Positions 6,561 to 11,642 of a DNA stretch of 20,742 nucleotides are shown piece by piece. The translations under genes were made by a program, and so were the position numbers. The stretch spans positions 1 to 20,742 of IMG/VR virus record IMGVR_UViG_3300031706_000063; one strand, written 5' to 3'. Source of the stretch: a virus. Position 1 is the stretch's first letter. Every line of letters starts with the position of its first letter. The notes beneath the pieces were generated by a model. That model was not told the DNA's origin. It worked only from the letters and a program-made list of their open reading frames with translations, and made no database searches.

Positions 6561-6675
6561 TTCACTTAGACTAAAAATACTCTTAGCCTTTGAGCGCGGT
6601 TTAAATTACGCGGGTTGCGCTTTAATTAGCGCGTCAGCAGACGTGCAAATGTACAGAATTAAAAAGTCGAGGTAA
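6538..6675 (+). CDS. Small basic hypothetical protein (45 aa)
   Basis: This short ORF of 45 codons overlaps the end of the Cro-like gene by 23 bases and stops three bases before the primase start. Its ATG is preceded by an excellent ribosome site, GAGGTGATCT, nearly fully complementary to the 16S rRNA tail. The product is basic (MQLRETLNSLRLKILL at the start, ending QMYRIKKSR) with a central GLNYAGCALISAS stretch that could form an HTH-like turn. The length is too small to be certain. It fills the gap between regulator and primase and probably belongs to the same transcript. Confidence 0.6.
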   Translation: MQLRETLNSLRLKILLAFERGLNYAGCALISASADVQMYRIKKSR

Positions 6676-6677
6676 GC

Positions 6678-8945
6678 ATGTTTTTAAAGCAATTTGGTCA
6701 CTCGTTGATCGACAAGGGATACGAAATAGTCCCGCTGAAGCGCGGTAAGAAGTTTCCGATGTTATCGGGGTGGCAGGACATCCGAGCTACGCACGAAGAC
6801 GTAGATCGATGGCTTGCCAACGGTCACAGCGATGGTGGCGTTGGCGTGTTGTGCCGAAATACTATCGCCGTTGATATCGACTGTTATGACTCAAAAATTA
6901 ACTACGACCTTCTGCATTGGTTAAAGATGAATGTCGGCGACTCGGTCGTGCGGATTGGTCAGAAGCCAAAATGTATATTGCCCTTCCGCGTCGATGGCAG
7001 TTTCAGCAAAATACGGTCTGCGGAATACGCCGATGCCGCAGGTAGCAAACACGCGGTTGAAATTCTCGCTGACGGTCAGCAGTTCGTGGCGTTCGGCATT
7101 CATCCAACGACGCAGGAGCCATATCGGTGGGTAAAAGGTCGAAGCATCGCGGACGTTAGTCATGCTGATCTACCCACCATTAACAAAGATCAGGCCGAAG
7201 CCTTTATCGCCTACTTTGAAAAGCTTGCGTCTGAGCAGGCGGGTTGGGAGTTGGCGAGGCAAGGCGTTGCGGCGTTGACGCATGATCCCGATGATCTCTC
7301 AATGTATAAGCCGAAGATCGAGATGAGCGATGAGGCTTTGCGGTCAATGCTTGACGCCCTCGATCCCGACTCGCATCACGACGAGTGGGTAAAAGTCGGT
7401 ATGGCCCTGCATCATCACTTTGACGGAGCCCCAGAGGGCGCAGAGATATGGGATGAGTGGTCGGCCCTCGGCACCAAGCATAAAGACGGTGAATGTGGGC
7501 GTAGATACGAAACATTCGACAGCAAGAACGGCAAGCACAGCGTCACGTTAGCCTCTGTGAAGGCGATGGAAAAAGCGGTTGTGTCTGTTCAAGTTGCAGA
7601 AGAAAGGTTGCCACGGATGCTGCGGGAGTGGGCATTCGTGCATGTGGAAGGCTCTGCGCGTGTACTGCGCGAAGATTTAAATAAAGACAATATGGTGCTA
7701 TATAAGCTTGATGACTTAAAGAAAGAACACATGAACTGCCGCGTACTATCGGGCGACGAAAAGCCGAAGTTGTTGAACTTGGTAGATATGTGGCTTGAGG
7801 CTCCCGACCGCCGAACGTATGCCGCAGGCTTAACATTCGCGCCCGATATTGAGACGCTAGATAGGTATAACCTCTGGCGTGGTTGGTCGGTTGAAGCCAG
7901 AGAGGGCGACGTGGCCCCCTGGTTAGATTTCGTCACGAACGTGATCGCAGACGGTAACGCCACCCACGCGAATTACATCATAGGTTGGGCGGCTCAGATT
8001 ATTCAGAAGCCAATGACTAAAGTCGGTGTCGGGCTAGTGCTGAGAGGCGGGAAGGGGACGGGGAAAACGATGTTCGGCGAACTTCTCGGACACCTGTTTG
8101 CAGCACATCATATGATCGTGTCGCGGGCCGAGGCTGTGACGGGTAACTTCAACAGGCACTTAGAATCTACGCTACTACTTCAAGCAGACGAGGCTTACTG
8201 GGCAGGTGCGAAGTCGAGCGAGGGCGCTTTGAAAGACCTTCTGACTAATGACAGAATCCAGATAGAGCGTAAGGGCGTGGACTCTTACTCGGCGCCAAAC
8301 TACACCCGCGTACTTTTCACATCGAACGAGTCATTCGTTGTGCCTGCGAGCTTAGATGAGCGACGCTTTGCGGTCTTCGATGTCGGTAACTCCCGACAGC
8401 AAGACAGCTTGTATTTCGACGGGCTTGACCGATGGTATAAAGGTGGGGGTTCGGCGGCATTGCTTCATTACCTGCGAAACTTCGATCTGACGAATTTAAA
8501 TTTACGGCTAGTGCCACAGACGATGGCCCTCCAAGATCAGAAGTTAGAGGCGCTGAACAACGTGAATGAGTGGCTGTTGAACTGTCTGCAGAGCGGTGAG
8601 ATGAGGCAGGCGTCCGTCGGTGGGAATGTTGTGCAGTTCGGTGGTGCGGCCCAGAAGTCTGAGATATACGCGATATACGCATCGACTCTGCGTGACAACC
8701 GATTCCAACAGCCGATAAAGGAGAACACATTTTGGAAGCAGTTAAAAGACTATGACGCGCTTTTCCATAGCCCGGTTCAGCGAGAAATAGCAGGCGTGAG
8801 GGCGCGACACATCACGGTGAACACGCTAGAGGCTTCGCGCTTCATCTTCGACAGCGTCAACAACCTTCAAATCAACTGGTCGGATATAGACGCGGGCGCC
8901 ATAGACGACGACCCATTTGATCCGGCGAACTGGGATAAGGAGTAA
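6678..8945 (+). CDS. Primase-polymerase / SF3-type helicase (DUF5906-like)
   Basis: This 755-residue fusion combines priming and unwinding. The N-terminal bifunctional primase/polymerase domain (about 10-165) has the metal-binding VDIDCY (65-70) and ADGQQFVAFGIHP (131-143, His142). A PriCT-2-like linker follows at about 216-300 (SMLDALDPDSHHDEWVKVGM). The C-terminal helicase has Walker A GGKGTGKT (457-464), Walker B LLLQADEAYW (499-508), the sensor region LFTSNESFVVP (546-556) with Asn550, and a likely arginine finger in LDERRFAVFD (559-568). It initiates and drives phage DNA replication. The start has GAGGTAAGC just upstream. It is the main gene of the early rightward operon. Confidence 0.92.
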   Translation: MFLKQFGHSLIDKGYEIVPLKRGKKFPMLSGWQDIRATHEDVDRWLANGHSDGGVGVLCRNTIAVDIDCYDSKINYDLLHWLKMNVGDSVVRIGQKPKCILPFRVDGSFSKIRSAEYADAAGSKHAVEILADGQQFVAFGIHPTTQEPYRWVKGRSIADVSHADLPTINKDQAEAFIAYFEKLASEQAGWELARQGVAALTHDPDDLSMYKPKIEMSDEALRSMLDALDPDSHHDEWVKVGMALHHHFDGAPEGAEIWDEWSALGTKHKDGECGRRYETFDSKNGKHSVTLASVKAMEKAVVSVQVAEERLPRMLREWAFVHVEGSARVLREDLNKDNMVLYKLDDLKKEHMNCRVLSGDEKPKLLNLVDMWLEAPDRRTYAAGLTFAPDIETLDRYNLWRGWSVEAREGDVAPWLDFVTNVIADGNATHANYIIGWAAQIIQKPMTKVGVGLVLRGGKGTGKTMFGELLGHLFAAHHMIVSRAEAVTGNFNRHLESTLLLQADEAYWAGAKSSEGALKDLLTNDRIQIERKGVDSYSAPNYTRVLFTSNESFVVPASLDERRFAVFDVGNSRQQDSLYFDGLDRWYKGGGSAALLHYLRNFDLTNLNLRLVPQTMALQDQKLEALNNVNEWLLNCLQSGEMRQASVGGNVVQFGGAAQKSEIYAIYASTLRDNRFQQPIKENTFWKQLKDYDALFHSPVQREIAGVRARHITVNTLEASRFIFDSVNNLQINWSDIDAGAIDDDPFDPANWDKE

Positions 8946-8948
8946 ATC

Positions 8949-9206
8949 ATGGGAAAGGGCAGCACTCAACGGCCAACAAAGGCCGAGTTTTGGAGCAATT
9001 GGGACGCCGTGTTCGGCGAGAAGTCCGAAGATGATGGCGTCACAAATCATAAATGTGAGCGTTGCGGTTGGATCGAAGAGGACGCAGTTATTGTTGATGA
9101 AGAGATCAACTACGAGCCATTTGGCGACCAAAAAGTTGAACGTATCCTGGTTAATTTGACGTGTGAGCGGTGCGGTGGTGAAGTCGATGAGTTTTTTAAC
9201 GTCTGA
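8949..9206 (+). CDS. Small zinc-ribbon protein (85 aa)
   Basis: The 85-residue acidic protein has two CERC knuckles (Cys36/Cys39 and Cys72/Cys75) separated by 32 residues, as in a zinc ribbon. It starts three bases after the primase stop, with AAGGAG inside the primase 3' end as ribosome site, so it is coupled to the primase. Small zinc ribbons beside replication genes often bind nucleic acid or recruit partners. The specific family is not recognised. The last codons (FFNV and stop) lie in a 34-bp sequence repeated at 9528-9561. Confidence 0.7.
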   Translation: MGKGSTQRPTKAEFWSNWDAVFGEKSEDDGVTNHKCERCGWIEEDAVIVDEEINYEPFGDQKVERILVNLTCERCGGEVDEFFNV

Positions 9207-9226
9207 ATAGTCAACTATATGTTGTA
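9193..9226. repeat. 34-bp direct repeat, copy 1
   Basis: The 34 bases 9193-9226 are identical to 9528-9561. The repeat spans the last codons and stop of the zinc-ribbon gene and the TCAAC-TATAT-GTTGT operator. It therefore marks a duplication of an operator-promoter together with a bit of coding sequence. Confidence 0.9.
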
Positions 9227-9250
9227 CATTCTCCTGCTTGTGTGTATCCT
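9211..9250 (+). promoter_or_regulatory. Operator-promoter upstream of the 75-aa gene
   Basis: The operator TCAAC-TATAT-GTTGT (9211-9225) overlaps a -35-like TTGTAC (9222-9227). A -10-like TATCCT (9245-9250) follows after 17 bp. A repressor bound at the operator would cover the -35 box. The same architecture recurs at 9546-9585. Confidence 0.5.
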
Positions 9251-9282
9251 AAAGCTTCAATTACTGAGATAAGGTTACAATC

Positions 9283-9510
9283 ATGGCACAAACACTAAAC
9301 CAATCACCAAAAGCGTCATTGCTACTGTTAGATCGAGCCAAAGCGTTAGGGCTTGAGGCGTCTATTATTGGCAGTAGCTCCGGCGACCACCGTAGGCACC
9401 ACCCGTTGGGCAGTACCTCTGTACCGCAAAAAGTTATAAATATCGAGGGAACGGCTTTTAGCGTCGGCGGTGCAAAACAATATTTGATCGCGAAAGAGTC
9501 TGCCCTGTAA
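9283..9510 (+). CDS. Small hypothetical protein (75 aa)
   Basis: The 75-residue protein starts at ATG 9283, with ATAAGG upstream in the leader. It begins with a helical stretch (SPKASLLLLDRAKALGLEAS), then has a His/Ser/Gly-rich middle (SSSGDHRRHHPLG) and a compact C-terminal strand-helix pattern (IEGTAFSVGGAKQYLIAKE). No family, membrane segment or signal is recognised. It has its own operator-promoter and is flanked by the two 34-bp repeats, so gene plus promoter looks like a movable small cassette. It is probably an early host-interaction or accessory gene, which is inference from position. Confidence 0.6.
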   Translation: MAQTLNQSPKASLLLLDRAKALGLEASIIGSSSGDHRRHHPLGSTSVPQKVINIEGTAFSVGGAKQYLIAKESAL

Positions 9511-9527
9511 AAATGCGTGGAAGCTAC

Positions 9528-9561
9528 TTTTTAACGTCTGAATAGTCAACTATATGTTGTA
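9528..9561. repeat. 34-bp direct repeat, copy 2
   Basis: Identical to 9193-9226. Here the copied coding tail lies outside any gene, between the stop of the 75-aa gene and the next promoter. That shows the copy arose by duplication or cassette insertion rather than being needed for coding. Confidence 0.9.
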
Positions 9562-9585
9562 TGTGACAACAATAGGTTGTATAAT
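9546..9585 (+). promoter_or_regulatory. Double operator and promoter upstream of the 79-aa gene
   Basis: Two operators, TCAAC-TATAT-GTTGT (9546-9560) and ACAAC-AATAG-GTTGT (9566-9580), are centred exactly 20 bp apart, two helical turns. A promoter fits between them: -35-like TTGTAT (9557-9562), a 17-bp spacer, and a perfect TATAAT (9580-9585). Binding to either site would block it, so tight co-operative repression is plausible. Confidence 0.6.
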
Positions 9586-9613
9586 AAACCTTCAATCAAC
9601 GAGGGGAAACAAA

Positions 9614-9853
9614 ATGGCAGGAACAGGCAGAAACACTTCACAAGATGCAAAACGTCACGGTCACACTGGCAACCGTAAAAATCACCAAGTAATTTACAGA
9701 CCTAGTGCCGAAGAGCGTTTGGAAATGGCAGAATTTGGTTGTACCGATGTAGAAAGTTACACAGAATCACCATCTCTTACTTGCAGTAAAGCGTTTGGAT
9801 TAGCTGAAAGATTGGAAAAAATGCAATACGAAGTTTCAATAAAAACAATTTAA
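9614..9853 (+). CDS. Small basic hypothetical protein (79 aa)
   Basis: An in-frame ATG at 9554 would start inside the operators and upstream of the promoter, so the ATG at 9614, behind GAGGGGAAACAAA, is preferred. The 79-residue product has a basic, polar N-terminus (GTGRNTSQDAKRHGHTGNRKN), likely disordered or nucleic-acid binding, then a helical C-terminal half (SAEERLEMAEF and SKAFGLAERLEKMQ). The family is not recognised. It is the first of three neighbouring genes sharing the leader AGGGGAAACAAAATG, so they are probably regulated alike at translation. Confidence 0.6.
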   Translation: MAGTGRNTSQDAKRHGHTGNRKNHQVIYRPSAEERLEMAEFGCTDVESYTESPSLTCSKAFGLAERLEKMQYEVSIKTI

Positions 9854-9860
9854 TCTAACC

Positions 9861-9874
9861 GCCCCTTCGGGGGC
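9861..9874 (+). repeat. UUCG tetraloop hairpin, copy 1
   Basis: GCCCC-TTCG-GGGGC is a perfect 5-bp GC stem closed by the very stable UUCG loop. It lies directly after the 79-aa gene and 10 bases before the next leader. It is not followed by a T-run, so it is more likely a processing or stability element than a terminator. Its CCCCTT arm could also pair with the following AAGGGG ribosome site. Confidence 0.6.
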
Positions 9875-9891
9875 ATTTAAGGGGAAACAAA

Positions 9892-10047
9892 ATGGAACTT
9901 GAGCATAACCAATTTTGGCAAACCCAGGCTCGCGGAAGCAATGACAGCGAGTATCAAATTTATCTATCTTGCGCCAACGATGGTAGCGGTAACGACTTCA
10001 TTAGTGGTAAACCGTTAAAAACCTATGACGAGTGGCTAAACTCGTAA
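9892..10047 (+). CDS. Small hypothetical protein (51 aa)
   Basis: A 51-codon ORF starting at ATG 9892, immediately after the shared leader AAGGGGAAACAAA. It begins MELEHNQFWQTQARG and ends KPLKTYDEWLNS. It has aromatic residues spaced through polar sequence (FW, YQIYL, DEW), with no membrane helix and one Cys. It resembles no family I know. The identical ribosome-binding leader and the UUCG hairpins on either side support real expression despite the size. It is probably an early accessory gene, one of a row of tiny genes. Confidence 0.55.
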   Translation: MELEHNQFWQTQARGSNDSEYQIYLSCANDGSGNDFISGKPLKTYDEWLNS

Positions 10048-10054
10048 TCTATCA

Positions 10055-10068
10055 GCCCCTTCGGGGGC
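10055..10068 (+). repeat. UUCG tetraloop hairpin, copy 2
   Basis: This is the same 14 bases as at 9861-9874, again between a stop and an AGGGGAAACAAAATG leader. The conserved hairpin-plus-leader arrangement suggests a repeated regulatory cassette. Confidence 0.6.
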
Positions 10069-10087
10069 AATGACCAGGGGAAACAAA

Positions 10088-10261
10088 ATGATCTTAACGA
10101 CGAGAGACATGATGCTTGTGAGCGGTAGGCGGGTGCGGACGGTAAGCAAGTACAACGCGCCAGACGCACCACCGAATCGATTTGCATACTGCAAGTGCGG
10201 GCATGATAACCATCGGATGGCGTTGTCGTGCGTCCGATGCAGTAAACGGATACGTTTGTAA
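10088..10261 (+). CDS. Small zinc-finger-like protein (57 aa)
   Basis: The start at ATG 10088 follows the shared leader AGGGGAAACAAA; an in-frame ATG at 10070 overlaps the hairpin and lacks a ribosome site. The 57-residue basic protein ends in a compact cysteine cluster, YCKCGHDNHRMALSCVRCSK. The paired CxC and CxxC knuckles resemble a RanBP2-type or zinc-ribbon finger. The first half is Arg-rich (SGRRVRTVSKY). It may bind RNA or DNA. The exact family is uncertain. Confidence 0.6.
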   Translation: MILTTRDMMLVSGRRVRTVSKYNAPDAPPNRFAYCKCGHDNHRMALSCVRCSKRIRL

Positions 10262-10281
10262 ACAACATAATAATGTATACT
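10262..10281 (+). promoter_or_regulatory. Possible weak operator-promoter before the 31-aa gene
   Basis: ACAAC-ATAAT-AATGT (10262-10276) is a degenerate copy of the operator, with a full left half and three of five bases in the right half. It overlaps a good -10-like TATACT (10276-10281). No clear -35 is seen, so the call is tentative. Confidence 0.3.
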
Positions 10282-10298
10282 CAACAAAGAGGTGATTT

Positions 10299-10394
10299 AT
10301 GAGTCTTTTACAAGAGGTAGTGGCGCTTCTGATCATTCTGACGATGATCTTCGGAGCGTATGGTTTTGTGTACTATTTGGAGAATGCGATATGA
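10299..10394 (+). CDS. Tiny single-pass membrane protein (31 aa)
   Basis: This 31-codon ORF has a strong ribosome site (AAAGAGGTGATTT just before ATG 10299). Its product is dominated by a hydrophobic helix, VVALLIILTMIFGAYGFVYY, long enough to span a membrane, with an acidic C-terminus (LENAI). The stop overlaps the next start as ATGA. Tiny membrane proteins are common in phages (host-membrane effects, lysis inhibition, holin-like roles), but no specific function can be assigned. The good start signal and coupling support it. Confidence 0.6.
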   Translation: MSLLQEVVALLIILTMIFGAYGFVYYLENAI

Positions 10395-10564
10395 GTGTTG
10401 ATTCTGATTTTATTTATGACGCTAAAGAGCGACAGATTTGTGGTCGCGAAACAAAAGAAGACACTGAGATGTTAGCGAACTGGGCGCGTCTCATTAAAGC
10501 CCACCCCGCGATTGAGGTTCCAGAGGATGTTGAAAGACAAGGTTGTGATGCTCCAAGCGGTTAA
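10391..10564 (+). CDS. Small acidic hypothetical protein (57 aa)
   Basis: The ORF starts at ATG 10391 in an ATGA overlap with the tiny membrane protein. It encodes 57 residues, mainly acidic and polar (DSDFIYDAKERQICGRETKEDTE in two parts), with a helical middle (MLANWARLIKAHPAI) and a Cys near each end. No domain is recognised. It overlaps the following ORF in another frame, so the small genes here form a chain of coupled frames, probably on one transcript ending at the terminator near 10822. Confidence 0.5.
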   Translation: MSVDSDFIYDAKERQICGRETKEDTEMLANWARLIKAHPAIEVPEDVERQGCDAPSG

Positions 10565-10796
10565 GGCTTTAGCGGCAGAAGAGAAGGGCATTGATCCTGA
10601 AATGTTGCTAACGCTTGACCACTTTCTGGAGATCATGCAGTACCACAAAGCTAAAAGCTTTGCGGCTGTTGCAGTCACAGATGAAGGAGACGTTATCAAC
10701 ACATGGTTCACTACGCAATCGCCGCTCTCGATGTTAGGCAGTATCGACATGCTTAAAGCTGAATATCTCCAGAACCAGTTAGAAGAATTTGAGTAA
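10527..10796 (+). CDS. Small hypothetical phage protein (89 aa, start uncertain)
   Basis: The gene ends at 10796. Starts at 10527 (GAGG directly before it, probably too close) and 10548 (AAGG about five bases upstream, giving 82 aa) are both possible, and a TTG at 10512 is less likely. The product is acidic and helical, with a conserved-looking core AAVAVTDEGDVINTWFT followed by MLGSIDMLKAEYLQNQLEEFE. This strand-then-helix pattern occurs in small proteins of many phages, but I cannot name the function. It overlaps the preceding gene by about 38 bases and is followed by a rho-independent terminator, closing the early rightward module. Confidence 0.6.
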   Translation: MLKDKVVMLQAVKALAAEEKGIDPEMLLTLDHFLEIMQYHKAKSFAAVAVTDEGDVINTWFTTQSPLSMLGSIDMLKAEYLQNQLEEFE

Positions 10797-10821
10797 GACT
10801 GATTTCCCCCGCAGTACCTTT

Positions 10822-10843
10822 GCCCACTTCGGTGGGCTTTTTT
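10822..10843 (+). terminator. Rho-independent terminator of the early rightward module
   Basis: GCCCAC (10822-10827), loop TTCG, GTGGGC (10832-10837), then six T residues (10838-10843): a classical intrinsic terminator with a UUCG tetraloop, 26 bases after the last early gene. Confidence 0.9.
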
Positions 10844-10892
10844 ATGCGCCAATAACTGTCCATCTGTTACATTTATATGCGCCAATAACTGT
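10843..10892. repeat. 17-bp direct repeat pair after the terminator
   Basis: TATGCGCCAATAACTGT occurs at 10843-10859 and again at 10876-10892, a period of 33 bp, about three helical turns. It sits between the early terminator and a promoter-like TATAAT at 10959. A regulator binding site or a recombination scar would both fit. Confidence 0.7.
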
Positions 10893-10935
10893 ACCCACAT
10901 ACGCCTTGAAGCATTACCTATATAACCTAATAGCA

Positions 10936-10964
10936 TTAGAAAGCTATTTTATATACTTTATAAT
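10936..10964 (+). promoter_or_regulatory. Candidate promoter with perfect -10 box
   Basis: TATAAT (10959-10964) is followed by GCG, the same TATAATGCG seen in the terminase promoter at 11603. The -35 position (10936-10941, TTAGAA) is poor, so this is either a weak or an activator-dependent promoter. It would serve the 23-codon ORF at 10996 and the repeat region. Confidence 0.35.
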
Positions 10965-10995
10965 GCGGACTTAATAACAGGTGAGGTTTTCGGAG

Positions 10996-11067
10996 ATGAT
11001 GGTTTTTTGGTGTGTTTACGTTGTAACAATGATATTTGGTATCGGATTGGATGAATTGATGGATTAA
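10996..11067 (+). CDS. Possible 23-aa hydrophobic peptide
   Basis: A 23-codon ORF begins MMVFWCVYVVTMIFGIGLDE and ends at TAA 11065-11067. GAGG lies about nine bases before the first ATG. The hydrophobic stretch could be a short membrane helix, as in the 31-aa gene at 10299. It lies directly between a promoter-like TATAAT and the large palindrome. It may be a leader peptide or chance; the evidence is thin. Confidence 0.3.
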   Translation: MMVFWCVYVVTMIFGIGLDELMD

Positions 11068-11361
11068 CCACTCAGGGAACTCAGGGGCGCAAAAGTTCCC
11101 TGAGTGGGTAAACCCCGCGCCACCACTGGGCTGACTCAGGGTACTCAGGGTACTCAGGGTACTTTAACTTTAATAGAAATAATAATATATACAGGCTATA
11201 TGAGCCTGTGCGTGTGCATATGGCCCCTTATTTAAATCCTACTGGTTTTTTACGTTTTAGGGTGAGTTCCCTGAGTGGGTCGGCTGTATCCCAGTGGTGA
11301 CGTGGCCTGCAGCCAACTCAGGGTGCTTTTTCGCCCCTGAGCGAGGGTGAGTTCCCTGAGT
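11068..11361. repeat. Interrupted palindrome with ten CTCAGGG/CCCTGAG heptamers
   Basis: The heptamer occurs in direct orientation at 11071, 11080, 11135, 11144, 11153 and 11317, and inverted at 11098, 11269, 11335 and 11354. Nested inverted pairs occur in mirror order: 11070-11082 / 11349-11361 (13 bp), 11080-11089 / 11332-11341 (10 bp), 11121-11130 / 11290-11299 (10 bp) and 11134-11141 / 11269-11276 (8 bp). A local 14-bp perfect hairpin also exists (11068-11081 / 11094-11107). An 18-bp direct repeat lies at 11259-11276 and 11344-11361. No convincing gene is present. Possible roles are replication origin, packaging site, or a MITE-like element. Confidence 0.85.
11134..11160. repeat. Three tandem 9-bp iterons ACTCAGGGT beside an AT-rich stretch
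   Basis: ACTCAGGGT is repeated perfectly three times (11134, 11143, 11152), followed by an AT-rich stretch at 11161-11190 and a 7-bp hairpin ACAGGCT-ATATG-AGCCTGT (11191-11209). Iterons next to an easily melted stretch are the common form of a replication origin. Confidence 0.7.
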
Positions 11362-11481
11362 AGTTGAGGCGAAGAAGTGAGAGCCTATGCGGGTTGTAGC
11401 CCGATTCGGTGTGAATTTGAGCCTGAGTTGTACACTGTAGTATGCATTCTGTCGTGAATGTACATTATATGAATCGTATCC
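11362..11481. other. Non-coding stretch between palindrome and phased repeats
   Basis: I see no gene here. A leftward ORF covering 11257-11505 runs across repeats and lacks protein-like features. Short inverted motifs exist (CGGG / CCCG around 11394-11404), but nothing persuasive. Confidence 0.5.
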
Positions 11482-11541
11482 CCACCTGGTAAATATAATT
11501 TCCAACTGGAAAAGATAATTTCCAACTGGAAAAGATCACAG
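11482..11541. promoter_or_regulatory. Three 20-bp tandem repeats with palindromic core TTTCCAacTGGAAA
   Basis: The 20-bp unit occurs at 11482-11501 (17 of 20 match), 11502-11521, and as a partial third copy from 11522. A 22-bp exact match links 11495-11516 and 11515-11536. Each core TTTCCA-AC-TGGAAA is a near-perfect palindrome, and the centres are two helical turns apart, so dimers would bind on one face of the helix. It lies about 60 bp upstream of the terminase promoter. It could be an activator site or a terminase (cos/pac-type) binding array. Confidence 0.65.
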
Positions 11542-11579
11542 CACTTGTCATCAGATTCTGTCAACCCGACAGGGGATAC

Positions 11580-11608
11580 TCAACACCCAGTTGTATCTGC
11601 GGTATAAT
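11580..11608 (+). promoter_or_regulatory. Late promoter with embedded operator
   Basis: A -35-like TCAACA (11580-11585), a 17-bp spacer and a perfect TATAAT (11603-11608) lie upstream of the terminase genes. Operator TCAAC-ACCCA-GTTGT (11580-11594) overlaps the -35 and spacer, so the same repressor that acts at 9211 and 9546 could hold the late operon off. Confidence 0.55.
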
Positions 11609-11642
11609 GCGCCTCATTGTGCATTTGATAGGAGTTACCGGG

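Noticed and set aside
10472-10936. 154-codon leftward ORF
   Set aside because: It is antisense to the small genes at 10391-10796 and crosses the intrinsic terminator and a 17-bp repeat. It has no ribosome site and its composition is not protein-like.
11068-11361. CRISPR array as explanation for the repeated heptamers
   Set aside because: The repeats are only 7-18 bp, occur in both orientations and have irregular or no spacers. No cas gene is nearby; the Cas4-like DUF2800 protein is a phage replication-module protein.
11257-11505. 82-codon leftward ORF in the repeat region
   Set aside because: It runs over the palindromic repeats and has no recognisable domain. I treat the region as non-coding.
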